Positions 1 to 6,369 of a DNA stretch of 36,183 nucleotides are shown here, piece after piece (the stretch's first letter is position 1; each line of letters starts with the position of its first letter). The notes under the pieces are model-generated. The model ran no database searches. It was not told the DNA's origin and saw nothing but the letters and a program-made list of their open reading frames with translations. The position numbers and the translations under genes are program-made. This DNA comes from a virus: the IMG/VR virus record IMGVR_UViG_3300031800_000005, positions 1 through 36,183 of that record. One strand, 5' to 3'.

Positions 1-127
1 CACCAGCGAGCGCGGGTTCCGCTTCCCGAAGCCGTTTGCGCGCAGCCTGCGCGACGGGGCCGAGCAACTGGCGCAGGCAGTGGACGAACTCGCGGCCACG
101 GAAACCGCTCGGAGGGCAAACAAATGA
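1..127 (+). CDS. C-terminal end of an unknown phage protein (5' partial)
   Basis: An open frame runs from base 2 to a TGA at 125-127 and encodes about 41 residues rich in Ala, Arg and Glu, probably helical (AEQLAQAVDELAATE). Its start lies outside the window. The stop overlaps the next start as ATGA (124-127), which supports it being a real translated frame coupled to the next gene. No family is recognised from this fragment. Confidence 0.55.
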   Translation, partial: TSERGFRFPKPFARSLRDGAEQLAQAVDELAATETARRANK

Positions 128-222
128 GCGGCGGCGAGGTCATCAACCTGGCGGTGCTGAAAACTTTGTGCTGGACGGTCGCTGGCGCGGCGCTTGCGCG
201 GGTGCTGGCGGTGGCGCTATGA
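124..222 (+). CDS. Small hydrophobic protein, 32 aa
   Basis: Begins at ATG 124 behind a good ribosome binding site (GGAGGG near 111-116) and overlaps both neighbours by ATGA. The 32-residue product has a hydrophobic stretch (LKTLCWTVAGAALARVLAVAL) that could form one membrane helix. It is too short for family assignment. The support is the Shine-Dalgarno sequence plus two four-base overlaps. It could be a small membrane-associated early phage protein; its function is unknown. Confidence 0.5.
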   Translation: MSGGEVINLAVLKTLCWTVAGAALARVLAVAL

Positions 223-701
223 GCAGCAAAGACCCGGACGACTACGACTACACGTTCCCCCATCACTCACAGTTCTCGCGGACGGAGGCCAACGAGGCTG
301 GTGCCGAGGTGGAAGACCCAGGGGCGTGGGCAAAGCCAGCCCCGTGGCCGAAGTATTCAGCCGCCGAGGAAATGCAGAAGCGGCTGGACGACGGGCAGCA
401 CACGCCAACCGTATATGTCAAAGAGCAATGGCACCGGAAAAAACCCCAGAAGGCGATCCCCGTCGGCCCGTACCGGGACAGTTGGCTGCTCGCGTCGTAC
501 AACAGCAAGCGTACTCCGACGTGCGCCCATTATGTCCAGGCAGCGGGGACTGGAGCAACCTACGTCGTGGGATGCCCAACCTGCGGCAAAGAGTACACGG
601 GCGCTCAAGGTCGGCCCCTTGAGTACGGTCGCCGCGAGGCTGCATTTGATACTGCCGACAAGTGGATATGCCCAAACAAAAACAAGGAGGGAACAACATG
701 A
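219..701 (+). CDS. Hypothetical phage protein with CPxCG-type cysteines, 160 aa
   Basis: I start this gene at ATG 219 (ATGA overlap with the gene before) although the frame stays open further upstream, because the upstream part is out of register with two better supported small genes. The N-terminus is very acidic and aromatic (SSKDPDDYDYTF). The C-terminal half carries CAHYVQ, then GCPTCGKEYTG, then WICPNKN. This cysteine spacing could bind one zinc. No enzymatic motif is seen. It belongs to the small-gene early operon and ends in an ATGA overlap with the next gene. Function unknown. Confidence 0.6.
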   Translation: MSSKDPDDYDYTFPHHSQFSRTEANEAGAEVEDPGAWAKPAPWPKYSAAEEMQKRLDDGQHTPTVYVKEQWHRKKPQKAIPVGPYRDSWLLASYNSKRTPTCAHYVQAAGTGATYVVGCPTCGKEYTGAQGRPLEYGRREAAFDTADKWICPNKNKEGTT

Positions 702-772
702 AAGGGAAACTGACAGAAATCCGAATCAAGAAGAACGGCCGATGGGTCATCAGGAGGCGATACAAATGGTAG
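698..772 (+). CDS. Very small basic protein, 24 aa
   Basis: ATG 698 follows a near-perfect ribosome binding site, AAGGAGG at 684-690, and overlaps the upstream stop (ATGA). The 24-residue product is strongly basic and aromatic (KKNGRWVIRRRYKW), so it may bind nucleic acid or protein acid patches. Its last bases contain the ribosome binding site and start of the next gene (ATG 766), so translation of this frame may mainly serve coupling. No homolog is recognised. Confidence 0.45.
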   Translation: MKGKLTEIRIKKNGRWVIRRRYKW

Positions 773-1011
773 ACGTAGTGCTAGAGGAACTGGTGCAGCG
801 GACGTGCCACGTCGGCGGCGAGAGCGTGGTCGTGACGCGCTACCACAACCCAGCCGGCGTGGAGTTTATCGAGGTGGACTTCGGCGGCGTGAGCGACCAA
901 CCAGGGTTGGTGCTGCCGGTGGCCGAGGCCGAGAACCTGGGGCGAGCATTGCGCGAGTGCGCGGTGCAGCTCCCAGACCCCCAAGGAGGGACAGAAAATG
1001 GCGACAGTTGA
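766..1011 (+). CDS. Hypothetical protein, 81 aa
   Basis: Starts at ATG 766 behind AGGAGG (752-757) and overlaps the preceding stop by 7 bases. The product is a small acidic, mostly beta-like protein (VVLEELVQRTCHVGG, FIEVDFGGVSD). No domain is recognised. It ends inside the start of the RecT-like gene (overlap 998-1011), and its 3' end carries that gene's ribosome binding site (AAGGAGGG, 983-990). It does not resemble the missing N-terminal half of RecT, so the pair is not a simply split recT. Confidence 0.6.
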   Translation: MVDVVLEELVQRTCHVGGESVVVTRYHNPAGVEFIEVDFGGVSDQPGLVLPVAEAENLGRALRECAVQLPDPQGGTENGDS

Positions 1012-1738
1012 GTTCATAACGGCGCAAGAGATAATCCAGACGGCGATGGCTGGGAAAGCCGTCCGCAGATGGGACGTGGACGTTGTCCGCGAAGGCGACA
1101 AGTTGTTTGAGTACACCAGCGGCGACAGCCCGAGCATTGCCCACTCCTACGACGCGCTCGACCCCGCGCGAGAGTCGAGGGAGATACTGGCCGCGTACAG
1201 CATCGTTAAACTGGCCAACGGCGAACGCCTGTACGAGGTAATGCCGAGGGCCGAGCTCGACAAGGCCCAAGCGCAGAGCAAGGCCAATGGGCCGAACAGC
1301 CCTTGGGCGAAGTGGCACAGCGAGATGTGCAAGAAGTGCGTGCAGAAGCGGCACGCGAAGCGGTTCTCGACTTCGCCCGAGCTGGCGGCGCTTATTCAGG
1401 CCGACCACGATGCGGAGGGTGCGCGCGAGCCCATCCACCACGACCAGCCCCCGACCGACTCCAACCGGGGCGGCTACGACCGAGCCGCCGACGACAGGCT
1501 GATCACCGAGCCGCAGCGCAAGCGGCTGTTCGCCATTGCCAAGAAGGCGCACGGCGACCAGGCAAACCAGGCCGTCGAGGCCGCGTTGTCGGCGGCGGGC
1601 CTTTCAACCACCAGCGACATCAAGCGCAGCCAGTACGACGCTGTAGTCGCTGAAGCTGAGTCTTGGGTCGAGCCCTCGCCCGAGGGTTACGTCGAGGCTG
1701 GGGGGGCAGATACGCCTGCCGGCGACGTATCGTGGTAG
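998..1738 (+). CDS. RecT-like recombinase C-terminal region with extra C-terminal domain
   Basis: RecT family proteins anneal single-stranded DNA in phage recombination. Residues ~1-135 match the second half of RecT: a VVREGDKLFEY segment, the IAHSYDA segment, AAYSIVKLANGERLYEVM, a PRAELDKAQAQSK segment, and PWAKWHSEMCKKC followed by a basic stretch (QKRHAKRF). The usual first ~90-100 residues of RecT are absent. The start is firm (ATG 998, AAGGAGGG 8 bases upstream). A linker of ~30 residues leads to a QRKRLFAIAKKAHG domain of ~55 residues, a tail often seen on phage recombination or replication proteins. No RecE- or lambda-Exo-like partner lies in the window. It may be a truncated or divergent annealing protein, or a non-annealing derivative. 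Confidence 0.72.
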   Translation: MATVEFITAQEIIQTAMAGKAVRRWDVDVVREGDKLFEYTSGDSPSIAHSYDALDPARESREILAAYSIVKLANGERLYEVMPRAELDKAQAQSKANGPNSPWAKWHSEMCKKCVQKRHAKRFSTSPELAALIQADHDAEGAREPIHHDQPPTDSNRGGYDRAADDRLITEPQRKRLFAIAKKAHGDQANQAVEAALSAAGLSTTSDIKRSQYDAVVAEAESWVEPSPEGYVEAGGADTPAGDVSW

Positions 1739-1773
1739 CAGTCAACGACGTTTCGGGTGGGCGACGGCAGCCA

Positions 1774-1914
1774 ATGGTCGTGATCGGAGTCCACCTGCCC
1801 GAGGCACTACTGACCCGCTTGGCCGCCCAGGTCGAGAAGAGCGGGCTTAACCGCGCGGAAGTGATCCGCGCAGCGATTTCACGCGGCCTGCGCCGCATGG
1901 AACGTCAACCATAA
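1774..1914 (+). CDS. Ribbon-helix-helix DNA-binding protein, 46 aa
   Basis: The product has the CopG/MetJ-like pattern: a beta strand (VVIGVHLPEALL), helix 1 (TRLAAQVEKSG), then helix 2 with LNRAEVIRAAISRGL. Such proteins dimerise and bind operator DNA, so a repressor or antitoxin-like role is likely. Start choice is uncertain: ATG 1774 gives a minimal RHH, and GTG 1732 would add 14 residues and overlap the RecT-like stop. Neither has a strong ribosome binding site. No toxin partner is seen beside it. Confidence 0.62.
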   Translation: MVVIGVHLPEALLTRLAAQVEKSGLNRAEVIRAAISRGLRRMERQP

Positions 1915-1932
1915 CCAAGGAGGAGCGAAGCA

Positions 1933-2421
1933 ATGCAACAGGGATTATTAAACGAGAAACAGGCGTGTAAAATGCTCGGGGTGTCAGCAGCCACGATGCA
2001 GAATTGGAGGTGTCTCAAAAAGGGGCCAGCGTTCACGAAGCTCGGCGACAGCATACGGTCGCCCGTGCGATACACGCTCGAGGCGGTCGAGGAGTTCTTC
2101 GGCGGGAAACTGACCGTCCCGCAGCCGAAGCGGTACGCGAAGAAACGGGGCAAGCAGCGGCGGCGTGGCGTTAGTCCGAACGGCGAGGTCGTTCGGTATG
2201 GCAAGGTTGACCACGACCAGCCAGCGGAAGCGGCGCAGGACAATGAGCCTGCCCGCGTGGTGGAGGTCACGCCGCCCAAGCCTGGTGTCCCCGACGAGTC
2301 CAGTCCCCTGACCGTGGACGCGCGACAACTGGCAGCCGTCATCCACAAACTGCTCAACCAACTGGTTGAGATGAAACAGCCAGTGACGCTCGACCGACTG
2401 GTTGAGCTGATCTCGGACTAG
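1933..2421 (+). CDS. Excisionase/MerR-like helix-turn-helix protein, 162 aa
   Basis: ATG 1933 is preceded by AAGGAGGAG (1917-1925). Residues ~5-55 read as a winged HTH_17 type domain: LLNEKQACKMLGVSAATMQNW as helix-turn-helix, then the KGPAFTKLGDSIRSPVRYTLEAVEEFF wing and helix typical of excisionase-like and phage AlpA/MerR-like proteins. A basic stretch follows (KRYAKKRGKQRRRG). The C-terminal part (AAVIHKLLNQLVEMKQPVTLDRLVELI) is probably helical and may dimerise. It likely binds DNA as an excisionase or early regulator. No integrase is in view, so a role in excision is not shown. It is the last gene before the terminator. Confidence 0.7.
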   Translation: MQQGLLNEKQACKMLGVSAATMQNWRCLKKGPAFTKLGDSIRSPVRYTLEAVEEFFGGKLTVPQPKRYAKKRGKQRRRGVSPNGEVVRYGKVDHDQPAEAAQDNEPARVVEVTPPKPGVPDESSPLTVDARQLAAVIHKLLNQLVEMKQPVTLDRLVELISD

Positions 2422-2482
2422 GAACCCCACGGGTGCCCGGCGGGGGCTTGGAATTCCCCTTCTCACCGCCCTACCCCCCCCC

Positions 2483-2514
2483 AAACCAGCGCAGTGCCGG
2501 GAGCGTTGGTTTTT
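2483..2514 (+). terminator. Intrinsic terminator of the plus-strand operon
   Basis: A 10-bp stem (AAACCAGCGC with GCGTTGGTTT, one G-T wobble) encloses a 10-base loop and runs into TTTTT. It sits 61 bases past the HTH gene stop and 4 bases beyond the stop of the convergent minus-strand phosphoesterase gene. A run of nine C lies directly upstream. Read from the minus strand, the stem is followed by GGTTTGGGGG and lacks a proper U run, so it should act mainly on plus-strand transcripts. The rest of the 97-base convergent gap holds no gene. Confidence 0.75.
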
Positions 2515-2518
2515 CCCC

Positions 2519-3322
2519 TTACAGCTTGAGCTGCCGCCCGTCGGGCAGCACCGCCTGGTCGCGGTGGTCTATCGTGACCGTGTAGTCGGTGAACGTGTTG
2601 CTGCTCTCGCCCGTGTAGATCACCGAGAACCCACGCACCCAGTCGTTCGGAACCCCGTGCTGGTACTTCATCTCGAGCGAGCTCAGGGTGCCGGGGCACC
2701 AGGCTTTGATGACCTTGCCCGAAAACGGATCGCGCGTGGCGACCGACATCTGCCTGTGAACGTGCCCATGTACCACCGACCTGCCGCCAGTCTTCGCGCG
2801 CTCAAGGTGCTGGGCGCTCGCGTTCTTTGCATACGACCAGCCGTGCACGGCGATCAGCGTCCCGGTCACGATGGGATAAAAGCTGTCCACGCCAGACCGG
2901 GGAATGTACGGCACCCACTGAAAGCCGTCGATGTCCTTGGCCAGGAGGCGCTTCGGCTCGAGCAGGTCGTGAACTCCAACGCCTGCCATCCCGATCTTGG
3001 AGCACCAACGAGCCACCCTGAACTCGTGGTTGCCCTCCAACTGAATCCACTTTTCGGCCCCGCTGCGCTTCAGGCACTCCTGCATCCAGGCGCGCGCAGG
3101 ATCCACCTCGTCGTTGAGATATGAATGAGTTCTGGCCGCGTCCTCGATGGCCGGGGGGTGGCTGGTAAAAATAAGGCAGTCCAAAAGATCGCCTAGATGT
3201 ATAATTCTGGATGGCTTCAGGACGGAGCAAGCCTTTACGACGAGCTCGCAAGCCGCTTTGTCCTGCTCACCGAAGTGCGCGTCGGGCAGGACTAGGGTGG
3301 TGTTGGGCTGTGGTGTTGGCAT
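2519..3322 (-). CDS. Calcineurin-like metallophosphoesterase
   Basis: The 267-residue product has all metal-binding blocks of the calcineurin-like phosphoesterase fold: DAH at residues 14-16, GDLLD near 45, GNHEF near 97, and paired histidine motifs VHGWSY and VHGHVHR near 160-190. These ligate two metal ions and hydrolyse phosphodi- or monoesters. Phage members of the family include nucleic-acid phosphatases or nucleases; the substrate cannot be told here. It is the last gene of the late operon, separated from the spanin genes by a structured 76-base gap and followed directly by the convergent terminator. ATG 3322 lacks a clear ribosome binding site. Confidence 0.88.
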   Translation of the reverse strand: MPTPQPNTTLVLPDAHFGEQDKAACELVVKACSVLKPSRIIHLGDLLDCLIFTSHPPAIEDAARTHSYLNDEVDPARAWMQECLKRSGAEKWIQLEGNHEFRVARWCSKIGMAGVGVHDLLEPKRLLAKDIDGFQWVPYIPRSGVDSFYPIVTGTLIAVHGWSYAKNASAQHLERAKTGGRSVVHGHVHRQMSVATRDPFSGKVIKAWCPGTLSSLEMKYQHGVPNDWVRGFSVIYTGESSNTFTDYTVTIDHRDQAVLPDGRQLKL

Positions 3323-3337
3323 AAGGGGTTTGGCCTA

Positions 3338-3398
3338 CCCTGCCGTCGCCGACAGGGCAGACCGCGCGAGCGCGGGAGGAGGGCGTAGTGCGCTCGCG
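3338..3398 (-). other. Two intergenic stem-loops between spanin and phosphoesterase genes
   Basis: Read on the minus strand, a 9-bp perfect stem (CGCGAGCGC with GCGCTCGCG, 3365-3398, loop 16) begins directly after the outer-spanin stop. It is followed by an 8-bp stem with a GCGA tetraloop (CCCTGTCG/CGGCAGGG, 3338-3357, one wobble). Neither has a U run, so they are not ordinary intrinsic terminators. They may stabilise the lysis mRNA, mark an RNA processing point, or attenuate the phosphoesterase gene. This is one of the few sizeable non-coding gaps in the minus-strand operon. Confidence 0.55.
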
Positions 3399-3671
3399 CT
3401 AGTCCTCCGTGCAGGCTGCGCGCTGGCCGCCGAGGGCCAGACACGCGGCGCGCAGTTCAATGACCAGCTCTGACAGATCGGAGGCCAGCAGGCTGACGCA
3501 GGTCGCAGGCTCGCCTGCCACTTCGCAGGCATATTCAGTCGGCTGGGCCTTCATCGTTGGGATTATCACGAGGTACGGGGACGGAGGGCGCGCCCGGCTC
3601 CACCCGGAACCGCACCCGGCCACGGCGACCAACACGCCAACGCAAAGCAGCGTTCGCGCGCTCCATCGCAT
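3399..3671 (-). CDS. Outer-membrane lipoprotein, o-spanin (Rz1-like)
   Basis: I choose ATG 3671, which gives a lipoprotein signal: MRWSARTLLCVGVLVAVAGC with lipobox VAGC. The mature part begins with a Ser/Arg/Pro-rich segment (SRARPPSPYL), then a domain with three cysteine-bearing blocks (YACEVAGEPATC, ELRAACLALGGQ, AACTED). The gene starts inside the neighbouring small membrane protein gene in another frame, which is the hallmark architecture of Rz/Rz1 spanins. Spanins fuse the inner and outer membranes at the last step of lysis in Gram-negative hosts. The frame is open further upstream, but that would bury the lipobox. Confidence 0.68.
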   Translation of the reverse strand: MRWSARTLLCVGVLVAVAGCGSGWSRARPPSPYLVIIPTMKAQPTEYACEVAGEPATCVSLLASDLSELVIELRAACLALGGQRAACTED

Positions 3672-3786
3672 CGACCAGGGCAACCGCCTCGTCACGCTCC
3701 CGGTTCTCCCGCCGGCCAGCCCACCACCGCAGCGCAGCCATCGCCAGCACGGCAATGAGCTGCGCGACCAGCGAGCCAACCGACAC
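3535..3786 (-). CDS. Inner-membrane i-spanin candidate (Rz-like), 83 aa
   Basis: Starts with GTG 3786, sharing its first base with the TAG of the lipoprotein gene before it. The N-terminus carries one membrane helix (LVAQLIAVLAMAALRWWAG), followed by a charged, probably helical periplasmic region (RRENRERDEAVALVDAMERA). Two thirds of the gene overlaps the o-spanin gene in a different frame. At 83 residues it is short for an i-spanin, so the call rests on topology and gene overlap rather than sequence identity. Confidence 0.6.
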   Translation of the reverse strand: MSVGSLVAQLIAVLAMAALRWWAGRRENRERDEAVALVDAMERANAALRWRVGRRGRVRFRVEPGAPSVPVPRDNPNDEGPAD

Positions 3787-3944
3787 TACTCCGCAGCGTT
3801 CGCGTCACCGCCAACGCTCACACAATGCTCGAGCACGCACGCCTGCGCGTACAGGTCAGCCGACGGCGTGGTCGTCATCTCGCTTTCCCAAGACAGCGCG
3901 CAGCCGGAAAGCATGACCAGGGCCACCACCACCAGCGCCTTCAC
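3786..3944 (-). CDS. Small lipoprotein in the lysis cassette, 52 aa
   Basis: Starts with GTG 3944 in a GTGA overlap with the holin stop and ends in a one-base overlap with the next gene. The N-terminus is a lipoprotein signal (VKALVVVALVMLSGC, lipobox MLSGC) followed by about 37 mature residues with two cysteines (QACVLEHC). This makes a second small lipoprotein next to the Rz1-like one. It could be an extra lysis factor, a superinfection-exclusion lipoprotein, or the real partner of the inner-membrane protein. Confidence 0.55.
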   Translation of the reverse strand: MKALVVVALVMLSGCALSWESEMTTTPSADLYAQACVLEHCVSVGGDANAAE

Positions 3945-4132
3945 GACGAGCCTCCGGGGAGTAGCGTCTGCGGCCCGGTGGTCAGGAATCGCAGTGCGAT
4001 ATTTACGATGGAAATGGCGTAGACCATCACCTGCGCCGATACCCAGCCAGTCTCGCCCACAGCGCCTAGCGCCGCCGCCAGTACCATCAGGACGTTGATA
4101 ACCAATGTCTTCTTACCGCTCAGAAAGTCCAT
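3941..4132 (-). CDS. Putative holin, 63 aa
   Basis: Small protein with a charged start (MDFLSGKKT) and two hydrophobic segments (LVINVLMVLAAALGAVG and SAQVMVYAISIVNIALRFL) separated by a short turn, as expected for a two-helix phage holin. Holins open the inner membrane to time lysis. It lies directly after the transglycosylase gene (13-base overlap) and before the lipoprotein/spanin genes, so context agrees. The start is ATG 4132. The upstream minus strand carries AGGAGGC, a good ribosome binding site. Confidence 0.8.
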   Translation of the reverse strand: MDFLSGKKTLVINVLMVLAAALGAVGETGWVSAQVMVYAISIVNIALRFLTTGPQTLLPGGSS

Positions 4133-4552
4133 GTGTATGCCTCCTTGTAGTATCTCTCGATCCGATCGAGGTATGTCCGCGTTTCACGCGGGATTTGTAG
4201 CCGCCAGTCCCCCTGGTGAGTTGAAAGTATGCGCCCGAGTAGGCCCACGCCGCAGTTGTACGCCGCCGTTGCTTGCAGGCGGTCGCCGCCCATGCGCTCT
4301 GCCAGCCAGTTCATGTACGCAGCCTGGGTCATGATCGCGTGTTCGGGGTTGAAGGGGTCTTTCCCCTTCGCCCACTCTGCCCAGGTCGCCGGCATGAACT
4401 GAGCCAACCCCTGCGCGCCCGCCGCGCTGACCGCTCGCGGGTCGATGTCGCTGCCCGACTCTGCCCTGGCCTGTGCACATAGCCACCGCCAGTCGATCGG
4501 CGGCCTGGCGTAGTACTGGAACAGGCTGTCGAAGCGTTCGGCCTTGCGGATG

Positions 4553-4563
<11 letters not shown>
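4120..4563 (-). CDS. Endolysin: SLT-type lytic transglycosylase/lysozyme
   Basis: The 147-residue product has the goose-lysozyme/SLT pattern: catalytic Glu35 in ARAESGSD, then AVSAAGAQGLAQFMPATWAE, NPEHAIMTQAAYM and TAAYNCGVG. It cleaves the glycan strands of peptidoglycan. There is no signal peptide, so it needs the neighbouring holin for release. I use ATG 4563. The frame remains open upstream, but only as a Thr-run read from the out-of-frame (GTCGTT) repeat of the neighbouring gene, so that extension is not coding. It overlaps the upstream gene by 11 bases and the holin by 13. Confidence 0.88.
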
Positions 4564-4781
<218 letters not shown>

Positions 4782-4795
<14 letters not shown>

Positions 4796-5084
4796 CTGGC
4801 ACCGTCACCCCCTGCTTCTCAGCGAGGCCGCGCAATATTGTCTCGGCAATGGCCTGCCCTTTTTCCAGTTGCCGAATGTCCTTCCTGATAGATCGCAAAT
4901 CCGAGCGAACCTGGAGCTGCTCGTCCTGCACGCCATCGAGCTCCGCGCCCCACGCTCCCCACTGCGTCAACCCGGTGGCCAGGCCGGCGAGGCACAAGCC
5001 CGACAGTGTGACAGCCACGCGGGATAGGATCATTTCGCCTTTCTGCGTCATCGTTTCGCCTATGATTTCACCTGGCAACGGCAC
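4782..5084 (-). CDS. Small membrane-anchored coiled-coil protein, 100 aa
   Basis: A hydrophobic segment (LSRVAVTLSGLCLAGLATGL) is followed by a heptad-like charged region (LQVRSDLRSIRKDIRQLEKGQAIAETILRGLAEK), so the product is probably an inner-membrane protein with a periplasmic or cytoplasmic coiled coil. The start is uncertain: GTG 5084 gives 100 residues, ATG 5051 gives 89. Neither has a strong ribosome binding site. The topology resembles small phage proteins found beside endolysins, including i-spanin-like ones, so it is an alternative i-spanin candidate. Confidence 0.58.
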
Positions 5085-5098
5085 GCCCCTGGCTCACG

Positions 5099-5335
5099 CT
5101 ACTCTGCGAAGTCGAGCTGCGCCTGCCTGGTCGCCTGCAACTCGGCCAGCGTCAGTGTGTCCAGGCGGTCACTAGTCCGCAGCGGGCCGGGGCTAAAAAC
5201 CCCGACGGCGGCCAGTTCGGCGATCAGCGCCTGGTCGCTGTCTAGGATCTCTTGCTTGCAGGTCGCCACGTCGGCGCAAAGCGCAAAAGCGGATACGGGG
5301 GACAGCAACAAGGCGGCGAATATCAATCGGATCAT
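5099..5335 (-). CDS. Small secreted protein with signal peptide, 78 aa
   Basis: Starts at ATG 5335 (ATGA overlap with the gene before; GGAGGG about 11 bases upstream). The first ~18 residues form a Sec signal peptide (MIRLIFAALLLSPVSAFA, cleavage after AFA). The mature protein begins LCADVATCKQEI, with a likely disulfide pair, and ends in a helical segment (LTLAELQATRQAQLDFAE). It is the smallest and last of four consecutive signal-peptide genes. No family is recognised. It could be a periplasmic chaperone or an assembly partner for the large secreted fibre proteins. Confidence 0.6.
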   Translation of the reverse strand: MIRLIFAALLLSPVSAFALCADVATCKQEILDSDQALIAELAAVGVFSPGPLRTSDRLDTLTLAELQATRQAQLDFAE

Positions 5336-6369
5336 CTGAAACAAACCCTCCAGCTACAGGCCATGTTGAGGGCGTTGGTGGCCGGCCCTGTCGCCTTGAC
5401 GTACACCAGATCGCCGGCCGTGAACCAGTAGATATCGGCAGGAGCTCCAGCGCAGGCATAATCGCTGGTGCCGGTCGTGCCGGTTATAGTGCAAACGGTT
5501 GTAAAGGTATTGCCTGAGAGCCAGCAGTCGTTCTGTGCGCCGTCGGCGCTTGTGTCCGCGTCACAGTTGTCGGTGGTAGTCTCGGCCAGCAACACCAACC
5601 AGGTTGATGCATTTGCAACGTCATTCGTGGCGCGGCAGCTCATACTGTCCACCGATATCGTATGCGTCAGCGGCACAGTCTGTTGGGGGTGATAGCCGAG
5701 CGCGATCCATTGCCCCGTAATCTCGCGCCCCCCCATGACTGGGACGTAGGAGTTGGTGAAATTGCCCGCGCTATTCACGACGGTGGCGAAATGCCCCGAG
5801 GCGAGGAAACAGTCGCGCGACGATGTTGTCGTGCTGGCCTCGTAGCCGTGCTTGACCCGGCGCTTGCGCCCAGTGTTGTCGCAGTAGAACAGGTCAGGCC
5901 CGACAATGGACATCCTGCCAGCCGTGTCGTCATAGCAGTGCAGCGTTTCCGTGCCTGAGTGAATAAACCCAGGGTCTTGGGATTCGCTATCGTGCGTGTA
6001 GTTCAACGGGTCATTGCACTGGCTGTCGTCAGTGCAGGCACGGCTCGACCCCTCGCAGAGGCTCCCGGTGCAAGTGCCGGTGTGCCCAAATGCGCGCCCC
6101 CAGATCAGCGAGTCACAGATCCCGTCGCAATCGCTGTCTACCGTGCATGGCAGGGAGTCGCCGTCGGTGTAGCACCAGCCATCGGTACAGGTGCCCGTGC
6201 AGTCAGCATCAGCGGCGCACAACTGCCCCTCTTTCGTCGTGCCCTCGTTCTGGCAGTGGACGGGAGTGCTGCCCGGCGCGTGGCTGCCCGACGAGCCTCC
6301 CGAAGTGCCCGCGTGATCTGCCGCCGCTGGCGTGGCCAACAGCAACAAGGCCAAGATCAAACTAATCAT
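5332..6369 (-). CDS. Secreted Cys/Asp-rich surface or fibre protein
   Basis: A clear signal peptide (MISLILALLLLATPAAA) is followed by a Gly/Ser/His linker and ~110 residues of dense disulfide-type modules: CAADADCTGTCTDGWC, CTVDSDCDGICD, CTGSLCEGSSRACTDDSQC. Repeats of DxDCxGxC are known from secreted proteins of deltaproteobacteria and could bind calcium. The C-terminal ~170 residues (from about CFLASGHFATVV) look like a beta-sandwich with paired cysteines (CDADTSADGAQNDC, ACSWRVCFR). It overlaps the next gene upstream by 8 bases. It may be a fibre subunit or receptor-binding protein that travels through the Sec system. The function is inferred from context only. Confidence 0.62.
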   Translation of the reverse strand: MISLILALLLLATPAAADHAGTSGGSSGSHAPGSTPVHCQNEGTTKEGQLCAADADCTGTCTDGWCYTDGDSLPCTVDSDCDGICDSLIWGRAFGHTGTCTGSLCEGSSRACTDDSQCNDPLNYTHDSESQDPGFIHSGTETLHCYDDTAGRMSIVGPDLFYCDNTGRKRRVKHGYEASTTTSSRDCFLASGHFATVVNSAGNFTNSYVPVMGGREITGQWIALGYHPQQTVPLTHTISVDSMSCRATNDVANASTWLVLLAETTTDNCDADTSADGAQNDCWLSGNTFTTVCTITGTTGTSDYACAGAPADIYWFTAGDLVYVKATGPATNALNMACSWRVCFR

